A DNA stretch of 63,257 nt from a virus. Positions 13,880-22,755 of the stretch are shown here, piece by piece. Position numbers and translations under genes: made by a program. The first letter of the stretch is position 1; each line of letters starts with the position of its first letter. Under the pieces are notes generated by a model. It ran no database searches. It saw only the letters and a list, made by a program, of their open reading frames with translations, and was not told where the DNA came from. The stretch is taken from IMG/VR virus record IMGVR_UViG_3300020129_000255, positions 1-63,257 of that record, one strand, 5' to 3'.

Positions 13880-14833
13880 TTGAGCAAAGAGACAAAATGC
13901 ATCTGGACACTGCAAGTTGACAACTATCGCCCAGACATCTGCGAGCTGACGTTTCCTGCTATGCAGAAGTGGGCAAAGAAGATTGGTGCTGAGTTCAATG
14001 TGATCAGCGAGCGGAAATGGCCGGATATGCCGCCGGTGTACGAGAAGCTCCAGCTCCATACTCTAGGCAAAGACTACACGTGGAACATCTACCTCGACGC
14101 CGATGCCATCGTCAACCACGTCGAGATGTTCGACCCTACGGACCACTTGGGTAAGGACCAGGTCCTCCACTGGGGCGCGGACATGGCGGGAAACCGCTGG
14201 TCGTATGATGACTTCTTCCGCCGCGACGGCCGGCACATCGGCAGCGGGAACTGGTTCACCGTGGCCAGCAACTGGTGCCTCGACCTCTGGCATCCGCTCG
14301 AAGACATGACGCTCGTCGAGGCCGCGCAGCGTATCCATCCGACGATCAATGAGCAGCGCAACGGCATCAAGCCGGAGCATCTCATTGACGACTACACGCT
14401 CTCGCGGAACATAGCGCGCTACGGTCTGAAGCTGTTCACGTTTGTCGATTTGCTGAAATCAGTGAATCGCTCGGAGGAGGCGGTCAATACGTACTTCTGG
14501 CATACGCATCTTCTCGACCCGGATCAGAAGTGCGTGGCCATCGACGAGATCCTTCGGCGTGACTGGAACGTTTCACCGTCTCCGTGGGATGCTGCGCTCC
14601 AGTTACTGAAGCTGCAGAGCATTGGCTCTGAGCTGTCCTCGAATGACTACGTCCGTTGGCTCCAGCCCACACGCTTCATCGCACGCGACGGCGACACGAT
14701 CTACGTTGAGGTTCCGACTGCGGAGCATAAGACCGTACTGAGCAGCGGACACATGGGCAAACTGCTGAAGCATCGCTTGCCGAAGATGACACTCGAATTT
14801 CGATTGGCTGGGAAGCGTCTCGTCGCAGTCTAG
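13880..14833 (+). CDS. Glycosyltransferase fused to a DnaA domain-I-like tail, 317 aa
   Basis: The TTG at 13880 is chosen because GGGGAGGGGACAGG precedes it. Residues 5-100 resemble GT-A glycosyltransferases: VYEKLQLHTLGKDYTWNIYL followed by DAD at 73-75, the metal-binding DxD, with a later HIGSGNWFTVASNW. The last about 80 residues (from AALQLLKLQSIG) look like DnaA domain I: SNDYVRWLQPTRF, GDTIYVEVPTAEHKTVL, then a basic beta-strand end. DnaA domain I binds DnaB, DiaA or itself. The fusion, in the head module, is unusual. The enzyme could modify virion, LPS or DNA sugar; the target is unknown. Confidence 0.65.
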   Translation: MSKETKCIWTLQVDNYRPDICELTFPAMQKWAKKIGAEFNVISERKWPDMPPVYEKLQLHTLGKDYTWNIYLDADAIVNHVEMFDPTDHLGKDQVLHWGADMAGNRWSYDDFFRRDGRHIGSGNWFTVASNWCLDLWHPLEDMTLVEAAQRIHPTINEQRNGIKPEHLIDDYTLSRNIARYGLKLFTFVDLLKSVNRSEEAVNTYFWHTHLLDPDQKCVAIDEILRRDWNVSPSPWDAALQLLKLQSIGSELSSNDYVRWLQPTRFIARDGDTIYVEVPTAEHKTVLSSGHMGKLLKHRLPKMTLEFRLAGKRLVAV

Positions 14834-14900
14834 CCAGAACACGGTGCACCCGTGAGTAACGTTCCTCGGTGCTGACAAGGGGACGAATGAAGGTGACGCA

Positions 14901-15359
14901 GTGATTACGATAAAGGAAACGAAATCTTCGCTCATTACGCTGTCCCAGAAGGGCTCCTCGTCTGCCGTGGACAACATCGACTGCGAGATCATCCCGTTCG
15001 ATGGCTTCATCGATGCCATCATCGCTCAGTTTGGCGTGGCCGGCACCGACGGCACGGGCGCTCCGACGCAGGACGTCCTCTACGACATTAAGAAGAACGG
15101 TACGTCCATCGTGGGTGCGACGAAGATCACTTGGGCGCACGCTGCGAACGCTGCGGCTCCGTCCAGCTACGGCACCCTCGTAGGCGTGGCTCCGATTGCC
15201 GTACTGAAGGGCGACGTGCTCTCCCTGCAGTGCACCCAGATCCTTAACGGAACCTCCCCGACCCAGCCGCTGAACGCCTGCTTCCGGCTTCGCGTCTCGC
15301 GCGCTCGTGGCGGCGCCGTCCCCGCACAGATCATAACCGGCAGCGTGTCGGAGATCTAA
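14901..15359 (+). CDS. Putative capsid decoration or head protein, 152 aa
   Basis: The GTG start at 14901 follows GAAGGTGACGCA. The sequence is beta-rich: CEIIPFDGFIDAIIAQFGVA, DVLYDIKKNGTSIVGATKI, VLKGDVLSLQC. The pattern of a short extended start and jelly-roll-like strands next to scaffold and capsid genes suggests a decoration or head-fibre protein. A hairpin pair follows it. No named family is recognised. Confidence 0.55.
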   Translation: MITIKETKSSLITLSQKGSSSAVDNIDCEIIPFDGFIDAIIAQFGVAGTDGTGAPTQDVLYDIKKNGTSIVGATKITWAHAANAAAPSSYGTLVGVAPIAVLKGDVLSLQCTQILNGTSPTQPLNACFRLRVSRARGGAVPAQIITGSVSEI

Positions 15360-15374
15360 GCACAACACAGAGTT

Positions 15375-15393
15375 TCGCCTGCTACTCAGGCGA
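15375..15393 (+). other. RNA hairpin with CUACU loop (copy 1)
   Basis: TCGCCTG and CAGGCGA pair around the loop CTACT just after the putative decoration gene. Together with the copies at 15416-15438 and 17754-17776 it forms a family with the identical pentaloop closed by G-C. There is no U tract, so it is a candidate processing or stability element. Confidence 0.6.
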
Positions 15394-15415
15394 TGCAGTC
15401 AGACAAATGGCAGTC

Positions 15416-15438
15416 CCTTTCGGGCTACTCCCGAGAGG
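15416..15438 (+). other. RNA hairpin with CUACU loop (copy 2)
   Basis: CCTTTCGGG and CCCGAGAGG form a 9-bp stem (one G-U) around CTACT, 15 bases upstream of the scaffold gene start and just before its AAGGTG ribosome-binding site. Sequence-different stems with the same loop as copies 1 and 3 argue for conserved structure. Confidence 0.6.
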
Positions 15439-15453
15439 ACAAGGTGACAATAG

Positions 15454-16431
15454 ATGCTCGACAGCAGCACAGTAGATATGGCGCCAGCACCGGAGGCTAC
15501 TCCCTCGGCACCTGCGGCGCCCAGTACTCCAGCACCGGCGGCGGCGTCCCCGAGTGCGGCTCCTGCTCCCTCGGCGCCAGCGGGCTCTACTAGCCCGTCT
15601 GCGTTCCTTGAGATCAACGAGCGGACAAAGTACTTATCGAAGGAAGACGCCGTCCGTGGTTACCAAGAACTTCAGAATACCCTTGCTGACCTGAAGAAGT
15701 GGGAAAGGCTGTGGGACGACCCTGCAAAGGGCGGCTACGGCTTTGCCAACATCAAGTCAGTCGATCAACTCGTACCCATCCTCGATCACTACCTCCAGTT
15801 GACCCAGCAGGCGCAGGGTTCCGCCCCCGCGGCCGCAGGCGCTCAGCCGGCAGGCAGTGACCAGCTCTCTCCCGAATGGCAGCAGTACATCCGTACTCTG
15901 CAGGAGAAGGCTGGCTTCGTCACGAAGGATGATCTGCAGCAGCTCCAGCAGAGCATCCACGCGGAGAAAGAGGAAGCTCGCGTCAGTGCTGCGGTGGATC
16001 ACGGCACGAAGATGCTGGCCGCAGAACTGAAGGAGGCCGGTCTCCCTGAGGATGCCGAACTCCTGAAGGAAGTCGGGAACGTCGTCGGCGCCAAGATGGA
16101 TAACCTGAGCTACAACGCCCAGGGTCAACTCATCACTGGCTCTCCGGTTGAGCGCTTCCTGAACGGGAACGAGTCGGAGCGACGGGCCATCATCAAGGAA
16201 CAGTTCTCCACCTACCTGAAGTTTGCGGATACCTACGCTAAGTCGAAAGATGCAACGTACGCCAACCAGAAGACCTCTGCTCTGGCGAACACACCTCGTC
16301 CTCTCCCTCAGAGCGGTGCCCCCGCTCCTGCTCCCGCCAACCCGAAGTCGCGTGGTTTCGGTGACCCCACCGAACTGAATCGTCGAGTGAAGGCTGCGAT
16401 GGAGGCAGAAGCAAGCCGCCTAGGCGGATAA
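15454..16431 (+). CDS. Scaffolding protein, 325 aa
   Basis: This lies directly before the major capsid gene. The N-terminal 50 residues are Ala/Pro/Ser-rich and disordered; the rest is highly charged and helical with Gln-rich coiled coils (ELQNTLADLKKWERLW, DDLQQLQQSIHAEKEEARVS), ending in a basic helix (RRVKAAMEAEASRL). These are the properties of tailed-phage scaffolds, which template capsid assembly and then leave. ATG 15454 has AAGGTGACAATAG upstream. Confidence 0.75.
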   Translation: MLDSSTVDMAPAPEATPSAPAAPSTPAPAAASPSAAPAPSAPAGSTSPSAFLEINERTKYLSKEDAVRGYQELQNTLADLKKWERLWDDPAKGGYGFANIKSVDQLVPILDHYLQLTQQAQGSAPAAAGAQPAGSDQLSPEWQQYIRTLQEKAGFVTKDDLQQLQQSIHAEKEEARVSAAVDHGTKMLAAELKEAGLPEDAELLKEVGNVVGAKMDNLSYNAQGQLITGSPVERFLNGNESERRAIIKEQFSTYLKFADTYAKSKDATYANQKTSALANTPRPLPQSGAPAPAPANPKSRGFGDPTELNRRVKAAMEAEASRLGG

Positions 16432-16455
16432 CGGACGTAACCCAGGAGATCAGCA

Positions 16456-17739
16456 GTGCCACTTACAACCAGCCTCTATTCCGCAGCCATGCGCTCGGTC
16501 TACGAGGAAAAAATCCGCGAACAAGTGAACAACACGAACATCGTGTCCAAGTTCCGCAAACAGAACAAGGACGACGTTCGCTGGCAGGGAAATGAAGTAG
16601 TCGTTCACCTGCACACCAGCCGTAACTACTCCGGCGTGAAGTCCACCGGCGAGTCCGGCTTCCTCGGCGTGGCCGGCAACCAAGGCTACAGCAAGCTGTC
16701 CATCCCCATACGCGACCTCAAGGCGCGCTTCGGAATCACTGCCGAAGTCATCAACGCCTCCGAGACCGCGAAGGGCGCGGCCGCACCGGCCCTGACCCGC
16801 GAGATGGAAGGCTTGGCGAAGGACGTCGAACGCCAGTTGAACCGTCAGCTCTTCGGTTTCGGTCAGGGCACTCTTGCCCTCGCCGCATCCGGCACGGGCG
16901 CCACGGTCCAGACTGTGAACAACCCCGGCGGCGTGGCTGGCACAACCAACCCGACCCGCTTCATCAAGGCCGGGATGTACGTTGCCTTCACCGCAACCGA
17001 CGGGACGAACGTCCGCGTGCAACAGGTCTCCAGCGTGAACAACGCCAACAACAGCATCACGTTGGCCAACTCGCTGACCTCGAACACCGGCGACCTCATC
17101 TCTGTCGGCACCGTCTCGGGCAGCACGAACGCCAGCTCCTTCAACAAGGAGATGATGGGCCTCTTGGGCATCGTGGATCAAACCACGTACGTGTCGAACC
17201 CGTTCGGTATCGATCGCAGCGCCTCCGCCAACTCCATCTACTTCTCTGGTGTCTACACCTCACAGGGCGCCCTCTCTGAGGATCTCCTGTACCGCTACAT
17301 CGACAACCAGGAAGAAGTCAGCGGCGAACGTGTGGATGCCTTCTTCTCACACTTCTCCGTCCGTCGTGAATACCTGAAGCTGACCCAGGCCGATCGCCGC
17401 TACACCGGCGCCGACCTGCGGAACCCGGATGCTGGCGTGGACCTGGGAGAGACCCCGGTCTTCGGTGGCTCCGCCAAGTGGATGGTGGACAAGGATGCTC
17501 CCTACGGCACCCTTCTCGGTGTCGTGTCCGACCACCTCTTCGTGATCTACCTGAACGAAGGGCAGTGGGAAGACTTCGGTGGACGTGGACAGGGCGAAGT
17601 GCTCCGTTTCGTCGCCGATAAGACCGACTACGAAGGTGTCTGGTACATGATGCTGAACGCCTACTCGGATCGCGGCAACGCGCACTTCCGGGCAGACGGA
17701 ATCACAGCCTCTGTGACCTCGGGCACGTTCGCAGACTAA
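16456..17739 (+). CDS. Major capsid protein (HK97-fold type), 427 aa
   Basis: The GTG start at 16456 follows AGGAGATCAGCA. The product follows the scaffold gene and has capsid-like features: a helical N-terminal arm (SAAMRSVYEEKIREQVNNTN), EVVVHLHTSRNYSGVKS, a long helix LTREMEGLAKDVERQLNRQL, and a Thr/Asn-rich domain (SVNNANNSITLANSLTS) that may be an I-domain-like insertion. It would form the icosahedral shell. A strong hairpin follows the stop. Confidence 0.85.
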   Translation: MPLTTSLYSAAMRSVYEEKIREQVNNTNIVSKFRKQNKDDVRWQGNEVVVHLHTSRNYSGVKSTGESGFLGVAGNQGYSKLSIPIRDLKARFGITAEVINASETAKGAAAPALTREMEGLAKDVERQLNRQLFGFGQGTLALAASGTGATVQTVNNPGGVAGTTNPTRFIKAGMYVAFTATDGTNVRVQQVSSVNNANNSITLANSLTSNTGDLISVGTVSGSTNASSFNKEMMGLLGIVDQTTYVSNPFGIDRSASANSIYFSGVYTSQGALSEDLLYRYIDNQEEVSGERVDAFFSHFSVRREYLKLTQADRRYTGADLRNPDAGVDLGETPVFGGSAKWMVDKDAPYGTLLGVVSDHLFVIYLNEGQWEDFGGRGQGEVLRFVADKTDYEGVWYMMLNAYSDRGNAHFRADGITASVTSGTFAD

Positions 17740-17753
17740 CAACTTTCCGGCTG

Positions 17754-17779
17754 GGGGCGGTGCTACTCACTGCCCCTTT
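17754..17779 (+). terminator. Hairpin after capsid gene, CUACU loop (copy 3), possible attenuator
   Basis: GGGGCGGTG and CACTGCCCC form a 9-bp stem (one G-U) with loop CTACT, followed by TTT. The short T run makes it a weak intrinsic terminator that could lower downstream tail gene expression relative to capsid. The loop matches the hairpins at 15375 and 15416 exactly. Confidence 0.6.
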
Positions 17780-17808
17780 CCGCAGTCCTCATGGAGGGAC
17801 AGAACGTA

Positions 17809-18246
17809 ATGGATCTGAAACAAGCTGTCATTCGAGTGAACCAAGACCCCGAGCTGCTGGATAAGCTGCGCCGCTTCGAGCGGGGGAAGGGTCTGATGCA
17901 ACGGCTCCGCAAGGATGCCTCCGGGCGCGAATACCTAGAGGCCCAATTCAATGGTGTCCCGTACACCTTCTACCTCGACCAGTCGCGCGTGTTCCCGCTG
18001 GACGTGGCTAAGAGCCTTGTGCGTTCCAGCCAGGTGGCTCTCGACATTGATTGCCCCAACTGTTGGGACCCGAAACAGAAGCATTCCTCTGGGCGCACCG
18101 CCGCAGGCACCTGCCAGGAGTGCAGTGGCAAGAAGAAGAAGTTCGTCGGGGACTTCCTCCCCATCTTCGAGATCGAACGCGAATACGACGCCATGCTCGT
18201 GGACCCGCTAGCTGTGGCTCCTCGGCCTGTCGATGCCGAAGCATAA
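17809..18246 (+). CDS. Hypothetical protein with zinc-finger-like CxxC pairs, 145 aa
   Basis: ATG 17809 has GGAGGGACAGAACGTA upstream, while the earlier ATG at 17791 overlaps that ribosome-binding site. Residues about 80-115 carry CPNCWD and CQEC with basic residues between and after (GKKKKFVG), a four-Cys zinc site. It lies between the capsid and head-tail genes. A head completion or DNA-binding role is possible; no family is named. It ends in a TAATG overlap with the next gene. Confidence 0.6.
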   Translation: MDLKQAVIRVNQDPELLDKLRRFERGKGLMQRLRKDASGREYLEAQFNGVPYTFYLDQSRVFPLDVAKSLVRSSQVALDIDCPNCWDPKQKHSSGRTAAGTCQECSGKKKKFVGDFLPIFEIEREYDAMLVDPLAVAPRPVDAEA

Positions 18247-18848
18247 TGGACCCAAACACATTCGAGCAGGCGCTCCGCAACTCAGACCCTCAGCTCTCTC
18301 TGCGCTGGGGGAGCACCATCCGGTGCTGGATCGTAGAGCGTTCCTGCCAGATTGAGCCTGGCCTCCGCACGACCATCCTCCGCCAGGCTCGTCAGGCGCA
18401 GCGCCTGCTGGGCAATCCAGCGGTACCGCGGCAACGACGGGACATGGCTATGAAGTCGGTGGAGGAAGGCATCTCAGCAGCCTCCGGCCGGCGCATCGTG
18501 GTCTGGACGAACCAGCTCGACAACAGAGTCTTCAACGCCCTGTGGATGGGCGACCTCCAGCGGCACGGGATCGATGCCATCGACCAGAAGCAGCTCGCCA
18601 ACGAAGCCAAGCAATCCGAGGGCTTCCGCAAGGATCTCGCCGAGACCTCGCGTGAGGTGGACAACGTCATCCACTTCGCGGTCAACCGTCAGAGCGCAGC
18701 GCTCCCCCATGGGAAGGCCAACCAGATCGTAGCCAACGTCTTCGGCAAGGAATACCACAAGGGTCAACTCTACTCTCTCCCGACCATTGTGGACCCGACG
18801 GCGCCTAAGCCAAAGAAGAACGCAAAGATCACCGTAGCATCGAGGTAA
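18246..18848 (+). CDS. Putative head-tail protein, 200 aa
   Basis: ATG 18246 shares bases with the upstream stop (TAATG), which selects it over longer frames. The sequence is helical and basic (LRTTILRQARQAQRLLGNPA, RDLAE-like segments, end PKPKKNAKITVASR). It sits before the tail-tube-type genes where podoviruses place head-completion proteins. No family is recognised. Confidence 0.55.
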   Translation: MDPNTFEQALRNSDPQLSLRWGSTIRCWIVERSCQIEPGLRTTILRQARQAQRLLGNPAVPRQRRDMAMKSVEEGISAASGRRIVVWTNQLDNRVFNALWMGDLQRHGIDAIDQKQLANEAKQSEGFRKDLAETSREVDNVIHFAVNRQSAALPHGKANQIVANVFGKEYHKGQLYSLPTIVDPTAPKPKKNAKITVASR

Positions 18849-18854
18849 CTAGCT

Positions 18855-19577
18855 TTGAGCACAGTGCTCTCAGGTCAAGACATCCTAGACCGCATCCGCG
18901 TTAGGCTCGGAGGCCTGTCGAACGCCTTCACCGTCGAAGAGCTCCTCAGCTTCGCAGAGGACGGCGTCCAAGAGGTCTGGGCTACGCTGAAGTCTTTCGA
19001 TGCTGAGTACTTCGGCCAGTTCTCGCAAGACAGCGATTCGGCCACAGAGGACACCTACTTCGCAGACCTGCTGCCGTCGAAGCGCGAGTACGACCTTCCG
19101 CCCTCGTGCCGTGAGATCCGCGCCATTGAGTGCCTGACGACTAGCTTCGAGAGCTGCATCTTCGAGTACCGCCGCGGAGACGATCCCGTCTTCCAGAGCG
19201 CTCGCCGCGACGCCACCGCCTCCGGCAGCACAGCCAGCGCCAACGCAGGCTCCTCTCTCGGCAGCTACTACTACACCGTCTTCGGCAATCAGCTGGTGCT
19301 AGCGCAATATCCCGAATCCACGCTGAACGTTCGCATCTGGTTCATTCAGAACATCAATCTCCTCTCAGTCGAGACCGAACTCGACACCGTCCTCTACCCA
19401 TTCGCTGGGAAGATCGTAGATTACGCAGTCCAGAAGGCCATGGCCTCCACGCGCGACGTGCAGCTCACCGTGCAGTGGATCGCCCAGTGGAAGATGAGCG
19501 TGCAGACGCTCGGAGAGGCCAGCGTTCCGCGCAGCAGCGGCAACCCAATCTTCATCGTTGACTACCAGGGCGGGTAA
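18855..19577 (+). CDS. Tail tubular protein A-like / head-tail adaptor, 240 aa
   Basis: A helical start (VLSGQDILDRIRVRLGGLSN, then FAEDGVQEVWATLK) and the KREYDLPPSCREIRAIECL segment followed by YTVFGNQLVLAQYPESTLN match the layout of podoviral tail tube A/gp11-type adaptors. The next gene is a gp12/P22 gp10-like protein. A TTG start is used at 18855. It would bind below the portal to close the head. Confidence 0.6.
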   Translation: MSTVLSGQDILDRIRVRLGGLSNAFTVEELLSFAEDGVQEVWATLKSFDAEYFGQFSQDSDSATEDTYFADLLPSKREYDLPPSCREIRAIECLTTSFESCIFEYRRGDDPVFQSARRDATASGSTASANAGSSLGSYYYTVFGNQLVLAQYPESTLNVRIWFIQNINLLSVETELDTVLYPFAGKIVDYAVQKAMASTRDVQLTVQWIAQWKMSVQTLGEASVPRSSGNPIFIVDYQGG

Positions 19578-19579
19578 CC

Positions 19580-21751
19580 GTGTCCCAGCCCGTCAACCTC
19601 AGCAAGTACAATCTCGTCACTGGCGAAAATACCTTTGCCTCTCCGGCGAGCACTGATCCCGCCGACGCTCGCAGACTGCAGTCGCTCATTCCCTCAGTGA
19701 ACGGTGAGATGGGCCGCGAGACTCCACCCATCCAACTCGGTGCCCTGACGCTCACCGACCCCACCCGTCAGGTCCGCGTCTTCCATGAGTTTCGTCATCA
19801 CGACGGCTTCGGCGCCTTCACCACACATTTTTTCGCAGCCTCGAACGATTCCCTGTACCGCACCACCAGTATCTTCCCTACGGCCACGTGGACGAAGGTC
19901 CTGACGCTCACTGACTATCCCGTCCTCGTCAACATCGACAACACTCTGCACATCAGCGACGGTACGAGCAGTTGGATCTTCGACGGCACCTCGATCGTCC
20001 AAGAGGGCCTGCAAATTCCTCCAAATGCTCCTACTATCTCCGTGACCGCAGGTACGGGCTCGTCACTCATCCTCTCGAACAGGTACTACCGCTGCACCTA
20101 CGTGGATGACACTGCCACGCGCAACACTCACGAGTCCTCTGGTACCGGCATCTCCGCGGGAACCGGCGCAGTCAACGTCACTGGTGGTCAGATCATCGTC
20201 TACCAGGAGCCCGGCACCATCACCACAGTGAGCGGCAGCCCAGCCATCGTAGGCTCTGGCACTAGCTTCTCCTCGCGCCACGTCGGGATGAAGCTCCGCA
20301 CCGCGGCAGTCACAGGCGTCATCCTGACCGTGACCGACGCCACGCATCTCACACTCGATACGAACGCTGGCTCAAACACTGCTGCGCAGCACTTCACCAT
20401 CGCTCCACAACGCGCCACGAAGTGGAACATCTACGGCTCAGGGAGCGAAGAGGACAAGCTCTGCTTCTTCCTCGCGCAGGTCGATCTCGGCACGTTCAGC
20501 TACACCGATACCTCACCGATGATCGGTACCTCAGGCTCCATCTTCGCCAACATCAACACTCCGCTCCGTAACGATCCCCCGAATGCCACGCGCGTCGAGG
20601 ATGTCTTCCAACGCCGCATCTGGCGCCGGAACGAGCAGTTCCCCACCTTCTTCACGAACTCAGCCTACGAGGAGGTGCTGTCGCAACAGGCTGGTTACCC
20701 GTACGAATGCGTTCCCGGCATCGACGACAACACAGCCTCTCCTGACGTCATCGACGAGAACAGCTATCCCGATCAGTCTGCTGAGATCACTTGCATACGC
20801 GCTCACGGCGACGCCCTCTTCATCGGCACTGAGAAGAACGTCATTCCTCTCTACGGGCAGTCCCTCGCGGACTTCTCCCTCAGCAACGTCAACGCCTTCT
20901 CCCTGGGCATGGCCGGCAGACGCCTCTCCATCTCCACACCCTTCGGGCTCGTCTTCTTCACCTACGACAAGAAGCTCTACCTCTACCCAACGCAGATCAG
21001 TCAGTTCGCCACTGCGTACGGCGGTGAGCAGACCACATCTCTCATCGAGCTCGGCAGACCGAAGCGCGACGAGTTCGAGCAGGTGGACGGCAACGACTTC
21101 CAGACTGCCTCCCTTGTCTTCTACAACTACGGCCGACGGAACTGGCTCGTCTTCAGTTATCGCCGCAAGGACCAAACGTACGTTACCTGGGTCTTCGACT
21201 TCGAGGCCAAGGGCTGGTTCCAGCTCCAGCAAGGCTACCTCGGCATCGGAGTCTTTGAGGTCACAAAGGGCGAGCGCGTCCTCGTCGGAGCCACGGCGAA
21301 CGATGGCAACGGTCACAGCTCAATCGTAGTCATCGACGACCTCACGGGCACGTATACGCTGCCGAATGCGAACTACCCCGTCGGGACGTACCGCCAGTAC
21401 ACAGACTTCGGGAAGCCTGGCTCCTACTTCCTGCTGAAGGGCGTGCAGTACGAAGTCAGTGACCCCACGATGGTCGTGAACGTAGCCATCTGGCTCGATC
21501 CCTCTAACCCGGATAATCCTGGTGATCCAACCATCCCGAGCCTTAACATGACGCGGAAGACGATCGGTGCGAAGACTCAGTCCGGCGCTGAGATCCCGAG
21601 CAACCGCTTCCACGGCACCGTGAGCAGCGACACCGGCGGCACCTGCCAGCGTGTCCTCGTGGAGTTCATGGTCGGAGCCAGCATGGTGAACGGCACGCTC
21701 CGTGGCATCAAGATTGACGCAGACGAGCTGGAGGCAGATCCAGTCCTATGA
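19580..21751 (+). CDS. Tail tubular protein B-like / DNA stabilisation protein, 723 aa
   Basis: The protein is large, beta-rich and lacks Cys clusters, with propeller-like repeats: TLHISDGTSSWIFDGTSIVQ, NPDNPGDPTIPS, LSISTPFGLVFFTYDKKLYL, RNWLVFSYRR. Length and position match the nozzle or plug-type tail proteins of podoviruses (T7 gp12, P22 gp10). GTG start at 19580; the stop overlaps the next gene (ATGA). Confidence 0.65.
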   Translation: MSQPVNLSKYNLVTGENTFASPASTDPADARRLQSLIPSVNGEMGRETPPIQLGALTLTDPTRQVRVFHEFRHHDGFGAFTTHFFAASNDSLYRTTSIFPTATWTKVLTLTDYPVLVNIDNTLHISDGTSSWIFDGTSIVQEGLQIPPNAPTISVTAGTGSSLILSNRYYRCTYVDDTATRNTHESSGTGISAGTGAVNVTGGQIIVYQEPGTITTVSGSPAIVGSGTSFSSRHVGMKLRTAAVTGVILTVTDATHLTLDTNAGSNTAAQHFTIAPQRATKWNIYGSGSEEDKLCFFLAQVDLGTFSYTDTSPMIGTSGSIFANINTPLRNDPPNATRVEDVFQRRIWRRNEQFPTFFTNSAYEEVLSQQAGYPYECVPGIDDNTASPDVIDENSYPDQSAEITCIRAHGDALFIGTEKNVIPLYGQSLADFSLSNVNAFSLGMAGRRLSISTPFGLVFFTYDKKLYLYPTQISQFATAYGGEQTTSLIELGRPKRDEFEQVDGNDFQTASLVFYNYGRRNWLVFSYRRKDQTYVTWVFDFEAKGWFQLQQGYLGIGVFEVTKGERVLVGATANDGNGHSSIVVIDDLTGTYTLPNANYPVGTYRQYTDFGKPGSYFLLKGVQYEVSDPTMVVNVAIWLDPSNPDNPGDPTIPSLNMTRKTIGAKTQSGAEIPSNRFHGTVSSDTGGTCQRVLVEFMVGASMVNGTLRGIKIDADELEADPVL

Positions 21752-22236
21752 CGACACTCCCAACCATCACCGGCCCGGGGAACCTCTACTCAAATCTGAA
21801 GCTCTGGCAACAGACCATTAATCCTGTAGTCAACGCCCCGCGGCCACCACGCTCCCCGTTCAACTTTTCAGCGAAGTCCGTCGCGGCCACGACCGGCATC
21901 CTGCTCAGTTGGGAACTGGTGAAGGGCGCTGACGGCTACAAGATCTACTTCTCCGACAACGGAGACTTCAGCTCGCACTCGCAACTCCTCATTCAGATCA
22001 CGAACGTCGCCCAGACGAACTACTTCGACAACATCGGCGTCACAGGGCAGAAGCGTTGGTATCGCATCAGCGCCACCACGGGGACCGCCAACGCCCCGCA
22101 GAGCGTCGAGGGCACTCAGTCCGCTCCAATCTCAAACAGCACTGGCTCAGGCACCACGTCCCAAGACAACACCAGTCACACCAGTGGCTCCGGTGGCTGG
22201 AACAAGACGCGCGTCGGGCAGGATGTGGGCTTCTAA
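21748..22236 (+). CDS. Tail protein with fibronectin-III-like domain, 162 aa
   Basis: Residues 35-115 (SPFNFSAKSVAATTGILLSW, GADGYKIYFSDNGDFSSH, KRWYRISATTGT) show the W...GA-GY-Y pattern and strand order of a fibronectin type III-like domain. The C-terminus is a Ser/Thr/Gly tail. Such domains often decorate phage tails and aid surface binding. It is coupled to the upstream gene by a 4-base overlap. Confidence 0.6.
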   Translation: MTTLPTITGPGNLYSNLKLWQQTINPVVNAPRPPRSPFNFSAKSVAATTGILLSWELVKGADGYKIYFSDNGDFSSHSQLLIQITNVAQTNYFDNIGVTGQKRWYRISATTGTANAPQSVEGTQSAPISNSTGSGTTSQDNTSHTSGSGGWNKTRVGQDVGF

Positions 22237-22239
22237 CGT

Positions 22240-22728
22240 ATGTTCGATAACCAGGTACGCACGCCAAACGCAGATGACATCGAGCAAGTGGAGAAGTGGA
22301 GACGCCTCTTCCGCGAGGCCGACCTAGAGGTCCCGAACGGCTACTCTGGGGACGGCGTGGCCACCGCAGTCTCAGTCACGCCAGATGGCGCCCTGACGGG
22401 CGCGCTGACGGGGACGATGGTGCTGGCAGTCTCGCTCGACCCGTTCGTCAAGAATCCTGAGGCCCCTTCGGGCGACGTGCTCGCAGCCCTCTTCGCCCTG
22501 ACGAATGCCCTAGAGTACCAAGCCAGCCTCTGCGGCGCAGTCGATGCCTACATAGCCATCCCGAACCTGCTCCCGCAGTACCAGCAGTTCGTGGAAAAGA
22601 AATGCGGCTTCGAGCAGACCGCCCAGGCGTGCCGGATTTACCGCAGATGCATCGCGCGCAGCTCCGTTCCTTCCCCGGTGGGGTTTTCCCCTGCGGAGCA
22701 GGGTGGCGAGAGCGTATCCGCGACCTGA
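22240..22728 (+). CDS. Putative GNAT-acetyltransferase-like virion protein, 162 aa
   Basis: The C-terminal part (VDAYIAIPNLLPQYQQFVEK, then CGFEQTAQACRIYRR) resembles the last strands and GF motif of GNAT-like proteins that several podoviruses encode beside tail genes. The acetyl-CoA pyrophosphate loop is not recognisable, so it may be structural rather than enzymatic. An alternative is an unrelated tail accessory protein. Confidence 0.4.
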   Translation: MFDNQVRTPNADDIEQVEKWRRLFREADLEVPNGYSGDGVATAVSVTPDGALTGALTGTMVLAVSLDPFVKNPEAPSGDVLAALFALTNALEYQASLCGAVDAYIAIPNLLPQYQQFVEKKCGFEQTAQACRIYRRCIARSSVPSPVGFSPAEQGGESVSAT

Positions 22729-22755
22729 CGAAGCCAGTTACAATAGAGGTGACGG

